Below, piece by piece: positions 5,809 to 11,172 of a DNA stretch of 11,172 bases. Each line of letters opens with the position of its first letter. Positions within the stretch are counted from its first letter, which is position 1. The position numbers and the translations under genes were made by a program. The notes under the pieces were generated by a model, which made no database searches, was not told the origin of the DNA, and saw only the letters and a list, made by a program, of their open reading frames with translations. The DNA comes from Clostridiales bacterium UBA1742 (GTDB taxonomy: Bacteria; Bacillota; Clostridia; TANB77; CAG-508): assembly GCA_002314935.1 (NCBI GenBank), contig DCHW01000041.1, forward strand, positions 35,833 through 47,004, written 5' to 3'.

Positions 5809-7361
5809 ATGAAAGCAATAAAATTATTAATTTTTGCAATTATTGGAGTTTTAGTAATAGGTGCTGTAATAGTTACACTAATTTATTTTTATACAGATAC
5901 ATTTAAACCAACTCAAGAAATTTTTTATAAATATGTTTCAGAAGATAATGCAGCTACAATTATAGATACTAAACTTTTGGAACAATTAATAACGAATATT
6001 AGAGTAACAGAAAATGAACAAGATATTAATCTTGGTATTAGTGCAGAATTAAAAGATGATATTGTAGTAGAAAATCAAACTGTAAATTTTCATAATAAAA
6101 TAGATATTCCTAATAAAATGATAGAAAGTACAATAACACTAGGAAATAACAATAATGAAGAATTGTTTAAATTTAATATTGTAAGAAATAATAATCTTTA
6201 TGGTGTTTTAATAAATGATATTATGAAACGGATATTATTCAGTTGAAAATAGTAATTTAAAAAAATTTGCAATGAATTTAGGATTAGACCAAACAAAAGT
6301 AAAAAATAAAATAAAAATTGATACACATGAAAATGATATAATCAATGTATGTTCTAATATAGAAGAAAGTGCAAGAGAATTATATAATTTATTAAAGAAT
6401 AATGCATCCAAAAAAAGTTATTCTAAAATTGGTAAAGCTGAAATTACAGTAAATGGTGAAAAAACAGAAGCTACCTGTTATGAATTAGCATTAAAAAATG
6501 ATGATATAAGAAAAATATTATCAAAAGCTGAAAGTGAATATCTTTCTTATGCAAATTTATATGTAAATAATATAAGTCAAGATGCAATATTAGAATTTTC
6601 AGTAAAAATGTATTTAAAAGAAAAACAATTATTAAAAGGTGAAATAGTTTTCCAGGTTACATATAATGGAGCTGTAGATACTTATAAAATAGAAAAAGAA
6701 GCAAACAATTTAAAAATTACATTAAAGCAACCAGATAAATATAATTATTTAGAAGCTAATATTACTAAAAAAGGTAATATAGATTCAAATGAAATTACAT
6801 ATATAGGAACAATATCAATTGATTCTGAGGATATAAACATTAAAATGGATTTGGATTTTGATGCTAATTTTAAATTTGATCAAGATCTTGAGATAGAAAA
6901 AATGACTGAGGAAAATAGTGTTGTTTTAAATGAAATTGAAGGTACAAAAATATTAAATATTTTAAAAGTTATTATGAAAAAAATAAATGATATTGATGGG
7001 ATTGATGAATCATTATTAAATGCAATTTCAGAGTTAACACTAAAAAAAGATTTGATTCAATTATCTTCTAAAATTAGCAATATGGCTGCACAAGAAGAAA
7101 AAATTATAGAAGCAGATAGTTTTAATAAAAGATTTAATGAATATGAAGGAAGAATAAACGGAGCAAATGTTAAATCTTTAATGACTGTAGTACGGTACAA
7201 GTAATTTGACAGGAGATATGAAGGTTGCAATAATATATAATCAACAAGATAGTGATGAAAACACTGTAATAGAATCAGTAGATTCTTCAAAACAATATAA
7301 TATATCTTTTAACTATGATGATTCTGGTTATATTAATGGTATAAAAATAGATGAACAATAG
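5809..7361 (+). CDS. Membrane-anchored extracytoplasmic protein of unknown function; two CGG +1 frameshifts
   Basis: I do not recognise a characterised family. With both shifts the gene encodes 516 aa: a short basic N-terminus, one membrane helix (about residues 5-28, 'LLIFAIIGVLVIGAVIVTLI'), then a long hydrophilic, lysine- and asparagine-rich, beta-prone outer part. In-frame CGGs at 6229 and 7193 each require +1 shifts, after residues 140 and 461. Zero-frame stops follow within five and three codons. The region just before and after the second site ('FNKRFNEYEGRINGANVKSL' then 'TSN') resembles a motif I associate with assorted clostridial surface or pilin-like proteins; this is from memory and uncertain. 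GGAG at 5793-5796 is 12 bases from the ATG at 5809 and 8 from an out-of-frame ATG at 5805. The in-frame product fits 5809. The smc start follows 27 bases after the stop, so the two are probably co-transcribed. Conventional annotation would split this gene into three fragments. Confidence 0.8.
6229..6232 (+). other. CGGA +1 frameshift site 1 in the membrane-anchored protein gene
   Basis: The sequence reads ATT ATG AAA CGG ATA, with a zero-frame TGA five codons after CGG. Skipping C gives GGA TAT TAT (Gly141) and 320 further codons of coherent frame. Confidence 0.85.
7193..7196 (+). other. CGGT +1 frameshift site 2 in the membrane-anchored protein gene
   Basis: The sequence reads ACT GTA GTA CGG TAC AAG TAA, so the zero frame stops three codons after CGG. 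Skipping C gives GGT (Gly462) and a 55-codon tail up to the TAG at 7359-7361, just before the smc ribosome binding site. Confidence 0.8.
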
Positions 7362-7388
7362 TAAAAGAAAATAAGGTGGGTATACAAA

Positions 7389-10300
7389 ATGTATTTAAAA
7401 AAACTAGAATTACATGGTTTTAAATCTTTTGCAGATAAAACTACATTAGAATTTATGCCAGGAATAACAACTGTTATAGGACCAAACGGGTCAGGAAAAA
7501 GTAATATTTCAGATAGTATTAGATGGGTATTAGGAGAGCAAAGTATAAAGTCCTTAAGGGGTGCAAAATCTGAGGACGTTATTTTTGCTGGAACTCAAAA
7601 TAGAAAATCTTTAGGGTTTGCAGAGGCATCTATTGTAATAGATAATACAGATGGAAAATTGCCAATTGAATATTCTGAAGTAACTGTTACAAGAAGATTA
7701 TATAGAAATGGTGAATCAGGTTATTTTATAAATAAAACAGCTTGTAGACTAAAAGATATTTTAGAATTGTTTATGGATACTGGTATAGGTAAAGACCGGA
7801 TATTCAATAATTGGACAAGGAAAAATTGATGAAATATTAAGCAATAAATCTGAAGATAGAAGAGGAATTTTTGAAGAAGCGGCAGGAATTGTAAAATATA
7901 GATCAAGAAAAATGGATTCAGAAAAAAAACTAGAACAGACTAAACTTAATTTATTAAGAATAAATGATATTTTAGCAGAAATTGAAGCTAATATTGAGCC
8001 TCTTAAAACAAGTTCAGAAAAAGCAAAAAAGTTTTTAGATTTAAGGGAAGAATTGAAATCAATTGAGATTGGTTTGTTTTTGTATAATATAGAAAACTAT
8101 AAAGTAAAATTAAATGAGATTTTAAAAGATGTTGATATATTAAATAGTCAATCAAATGACGAAGAACAAAAACTATCTGAATTACAAAATTTAAAAACAA
8201 CTTTAAAAGAAGAAATAGATAATTTAAATTTAAAAATAGAAGATGTTCAAAATTTAGGATTTGAAAGTACAAATAAAATTGAAAAAATAAATTCTGATAT
8301 AAATGTTGCAACAGAAAGAATTACAAATAACAAAGAAAATTTTGAAAGATATTTAAAAGAAAGTGAAGAATTAAAACTTAAAATTCAAGAATTAACAGAG
8401 GAGAAAGAACAAAGAATTTCTAAAAAAGACAATCTTTCTTTAAATAAAGAAAAATATGAAAAAGAATTAGAAGAAAAAGAAAAAGAACTAGAAAAAATAA
8501 GTAAAAAACTTTCTAGTGAGGAAACAGAAATTGAAGCTAAAAAGAAAATTGTACAAGAAAATATTGATTTAAAATATGAAAAATCAACAGATATAAATAC
8601 ACAAGATGTTAATTATGAAAATTTGTCAAAAAGAGAAAAAACAGTAAAAAATGAAATATCAGATACAATATCTGAATTAGATAGAACTAGACTTGTTAAG
8701 GAAGATATTTCAAAAGCATTTTATGAAATTGAATCTAAAAAAGCAGATGTATTAAAAAAAATAGAAAAAATTAATAGTTCAAAAGAAGAAGTAAGTTCAA
8801 AGATAAAAGTTTATGAAGATGAAATTAATAAATTAGAGACAAATCAAAGAATTACAGATTCAAAATTGAAATTCTTAAAAGAAATGGAAAGAGAAAAAGA
8901 GGGATATTCTAAGACTGTAAAAACTCTTTTATTAGATTGCGAAAAAGAAAATATATTAAATAAGGGAATGCATGGTGTACTTGCAAATTTAATTGCAGTT
9001 CCAAAGGAGTATGAAACGGCAATAGAAATTGCTTTAGGCGCAACTATGCAAAATATTGTTACAGATACTGAAGAAGATGCAAAAAAATTAATAGAACATT
9101 TAAGAAAAAATAATTTAGGAAGAGCATCATTTTTGCCAATATCATCTGTAAAGGGCAAAAAAGTAGATAAACTAATAAAAAACAATTTAGGTGGTGTTAT
9201 AGGAGTTGCCTCTGAATTGATTAAAGTAGATAAAAAATATGAAGGCGTAATTTTAAATTTATTGGGAAGAACTGTAGTTGTAGATAATATGGATACCGCT
9301 ATAATTCTTGCAAGACAAAACAGTTATAGCTTTAGAGTTGTTACTTTAAAAGGTGATATTATTAATCCAAGTGGAGCTATTTCAGGTGGATCTACTACAA
9401 CAAAAACAACTAATATATTAGGAAGAACAGCTCAAATAGAAATGTTGGAAAAAGAATTAAAAGAAATTAATAGCAAAATAGAAAAAATAAAAAAAGAAAA
9501 GCAAAATTATGAATCTAGTATAGAAGATGTACTGGAAGAAGCTATGTCATTAGATCGTGCTATACAAGAAATTGAAATTACATATGCAACAGAAAATCAA
9601 AGAGTTATTTCTATAGAAGAAAATATTTCTAATCTTGAAAAAAGACTACAAAATTTTAAAAATGAATTAAGTAATATAGAAAATTCAAAAAAAGAGAATA
9701 GAGAAAACAAACTGAATTTAGAAAAAGAAGTTGAAGAATTAGATAGTAAAAATGAAGAACTAAATGTAATAATAAATGAGTTTGCATTAAAAAATAAAGA
9801 TAATCAAAAATATATTGATGATTTAAACTTTGATATTACAAATTTAAAAATATCAGTAAGCTCATTTGAAGAAAGTAATATTTCAATAGAAGAAATGATT
9901 CAAAGAATTGATCAGGATATTCAAAATAGTAATTTAAGTATAGAAAATAAACTTAAACAAAGAGAAAAAATCGAAGAAGATAATAAAATATTAGAAGAGC
10001 AAATAAAAAATTTAAACTTGGAAATTGAGAATATTAAAAATGAAGTTGCGAATACAGGAAATAAGGTTGAAGAACTAAAAGCAGAAAGAATTGAAAAAAA
10101 CAATGCATTAAATGAAGCTGAACAAAAAACAACAGGTCAATTTAAATTAATAGAAGATTTAAAAAACCAAATTTCAAAAAGTGATGTTAAGAAAACAAAA
10201 ATTGAATTTGAATTAGAACAAATAATAAATAAAATGTGGGATGATTATGAGATTACTCCTAATAATGCAGAAAAGGAATATAAAAAACCAGAAAATGTTG

Positions 10301-10944
10301 CTGCAACAACTAAACAAGTAAAAATATTAAGAGATAAAATAAAAGAATTAGGAAGTATAAATATTGATTCTATAGAAGAATACAAACAAACAAAACAAAG
10401 ATATGATTTTATGTGTGAAGAGCGTTTGGATTTAGAAAACTCAAGTGCAAATTTGAAAAAAATCATTCAAGATATGACTAAAATAATGAAGGAACAATTT
10501 GCAAAACAATTTAATGTTATTAATAAAAATTTTGGAGAAGTATTTACAGAACTATTTGGTGGAGGAAAAGCTGAACTTAAGCTAACTGATGAAGAGAATA
10601 TATTAGAATGTGGAATAGATATAGAGGCTCAGCCACCAGGGAAAAAACTTCAAAATATGACATTACTATCTGGTGGAGAAAAAGCGTTTACAGCAATCGC
10701 CCTATTGTTTGCAATATTAAAAATTAATCCTGCGCCATTCTGTGTGCTAGATGAAATTGAAGCAGCACTTGATGATGTTAATGTATATAGATTTGCAGAT
10801 TATCTAAAGAAATTTACAGAGCATACTCAATTTTTAGTAATAACACATAGAAAAGGAACAATGGAAGCTGCAGATACAGTTTATGGAATAACAATGGAAG
10901 AAAATGGAATATCAAAATTACTTTCTATGAAATTAAAAAAATAA
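7389..10944 (+). CDS. smc: Chromosome segregation/condensation ATPase SMC; one CGG +1 frameshift
   Basis: Homodimeric ABC-type ATPase that, with ScpA and ScpB, compacts and helps segregate the chromosome. AAGGTGGG at 7373-7380 supports the start. N-terminal head: 'LHGFKSFADKT', Walker A GPNGSGKSN (31-39), Q-loop 'DSIRWVLGEQSIKSLRG'. An in-frame CGG (7797-7799) follows 'TGIGKD' at residue 136. Shifting +1 gives 'GYSIIGQGKIDEILSNKSED', the conserved head sequence; unshifted, the frame dies after 11 codons. Long coiled coils (about 170-520 and 680-1000) flank the hinge (about 525-670, with 'NPSGAISGGS' at 659-668). The C-terminal head has the signature LSGGEK (1093-1098) and Walker B 'FCVLDEIEAALDD' (from 1117). 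The total is 1184 aa against 1186 in Bacillus subtilis, so the gene is complete. Because SMC is normally essential or nearly so, a true break here would be surprising. The usual neighbours rnc and ftsY are not seen. Confidence 0.97.
7797..7800 (+). other. CGGA +1 frameshift site in smc
   Basis: The sequence reads GGT AAA GAC CGG ATA. Skipping one C (7796 or 7797 are equivalent) gives GAC GGA TAT, that is 'GKDGYSIIGQG', the expected invariant head motif, with exactly one residue between Asp and Tyr as in homologues. Confidence 0.95.
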
Positions 10945-10974
10945 TTATGTCAATGATTTTGGGAAATTTCACTG

Positions 10975-10992
10975 TAAAATAGCGTTATTTTA
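10975..10992 (+). terminator. Weak AT-rich hairpin downstream of smc, possible terminator
   Basis: TAAAATA and TATTTTA (10975-10981 and 10986-10992) flank a GCGT loop, 30 bases after the smc stop. The stem is all A/T and no T-run follows, so it is a poor terminator. Apart from this and the repeat at 11096-11118, I see nothing in 10945-11172. A short GC-richer patch at 11034-11056 has no recognisable identity. Confidence 0.25.
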
Positions 10993-11095
10993 TTAGCAAA
11001 AAATTCACCCATATGTAATCTCTAAGTTAATCCGCTCGCCACGGAGGCAGGATCAAGATTTGATTTTTTAGGTATAAAATTCAATATTAGAGAAT

Positions 11096-11118
11096 GTAGG
11101 GGCGATTTTAATCGCCCG
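11096..11118 (+). repeat. Solitary third copy of the REP-like palindromic unit
   Basis: Identical over 23 bases to the left RAYT-flanking unit (42-64), in the same orientation, diverging at the next base (A instead of C). No transposase is attached, so it is a non-autonomous copy about 10.5 kb from the gene, downstream of smc. It indicates that the unit is dispersed in this genome and has been copied recently enough to remain identical. Confidence 0.9.
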
Positions 11119-11172
11119 ATAAAACATTTTATTAAATTTTATATTTATTTTTATGATTTATATAACATTAAT

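Noticed and set aside
971..7800. Frameshifts read as pseudogene decay of gerAA, gerAC, the 5809 gene and smc
   Set aside because: All eight lesions are the identical event (C before GGN, in phase). There are no premature stops or other indels in about 3,400 codons, and catalytic and conserved motifs are intact.
971..7800. Frameshifts as random sequencing or assembly errors
   Set aside because: Errors in an AT-rich genome would mostly be A/T homopolymer length errors; none disrupts any gene here. The inserted base is always C, always at a codon boundary before GG. Ten other CGGs in different phases are unaffected. A systematic artefact is not fully excluded without the reads.
971..7800. Simple reassignment of CGG to another amino acid (for example Trp or Gln, as reported in some bacteria)
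   Set aside because: Reassignment would keep the reading frame. Here the frame must move +1 at every CGG, with stop codons within 1-5 codons otherwise at five of the eight sites.
8844..9185. Minus-strand open frame inside smc
   Set aside because: It lies opposite the SMC hinge coding sequence, has low-complexity Phe/Ser/Leu composition, and is a shadow of AT-rich coiled-coil and hinge codons.
11034..11064. GC-richer patch and small palindrome (ATCAA/TTGAT plus T-run) after smc, considered as an RNA gene or terminator
   Set aside because: The stem is only 5 weak base pairs, and no tRNA, riboswitch or known small-RNA pattern is recognisable.

Overview
The window is very AT-rich, with A-runs, ATA/TTA/AAA-heavy codons and strong AGGAGG-type ribosome binding sites. 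Together with a tricistronic spore-germination receptor operon, this points to an endospore-forming member of the Clostridia or a close Firmicutes relative, probably an uncultured one. I cannot place it more finely from sequence alone.

Layout. Positions 42-561 hold a REP-associated tyrosine transposase (RAYT) bracketed by exact inverted copies of a 24-base palindromic unit; a third copy sits at 11096-11118, after the last gene. secG (725-976, +) follows behind its own promoter. Convergent with it, on the minus strand, is a GerA-type germinant receptor operon: gerAA (5163-3491), gerAB (3484-2387), gerAC (2397-1163) and a small two-helix membrane gene (1148-971) whose end overlaps the end of secG by 6 bases. 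A hairpin at 5200-5243 separates this operon from a minus-strand gene for a small Cys-rich, carboxypeptidase-regulatory-like (prealbumin-fold) protein (5670-5248). A divergent plus-strand operon then carries a membrane-anchored extracytoplasmic protein of unknown function (5809-7361) and the chromosome-organising ATPase SMC (7389-10944).

The main discovery is a translation signal. Five of the nine genes, including smc, look frameshifted by conventional translation, with eight breaks in total. Every break is the same event: an in-frame CGG codon at which the reading frame must move +1, so that the C is skipped and the following GGN is read as glycine. With the shifts applied, every gene becomes one uninterrupted frame of normal family length (SMC 1184 aa, GerAA 556 aa, GerAC 410 aa), and the restored glycines fall on conserved positions such as the GerAC 'GID' motif. 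No in-frame CGG in the window is read as arginine. Ten out-of-frame CGG trinucleotides in the same genes cause no break, which argues against simple sequencing error. The simplest reading is that CGG has no working arginine tRNA in this organism and serves as a +1 frameshift or quadruplet (CGGN = Gly) signal. That is an inference and needs tRNA, raw-read and proteomic tests.
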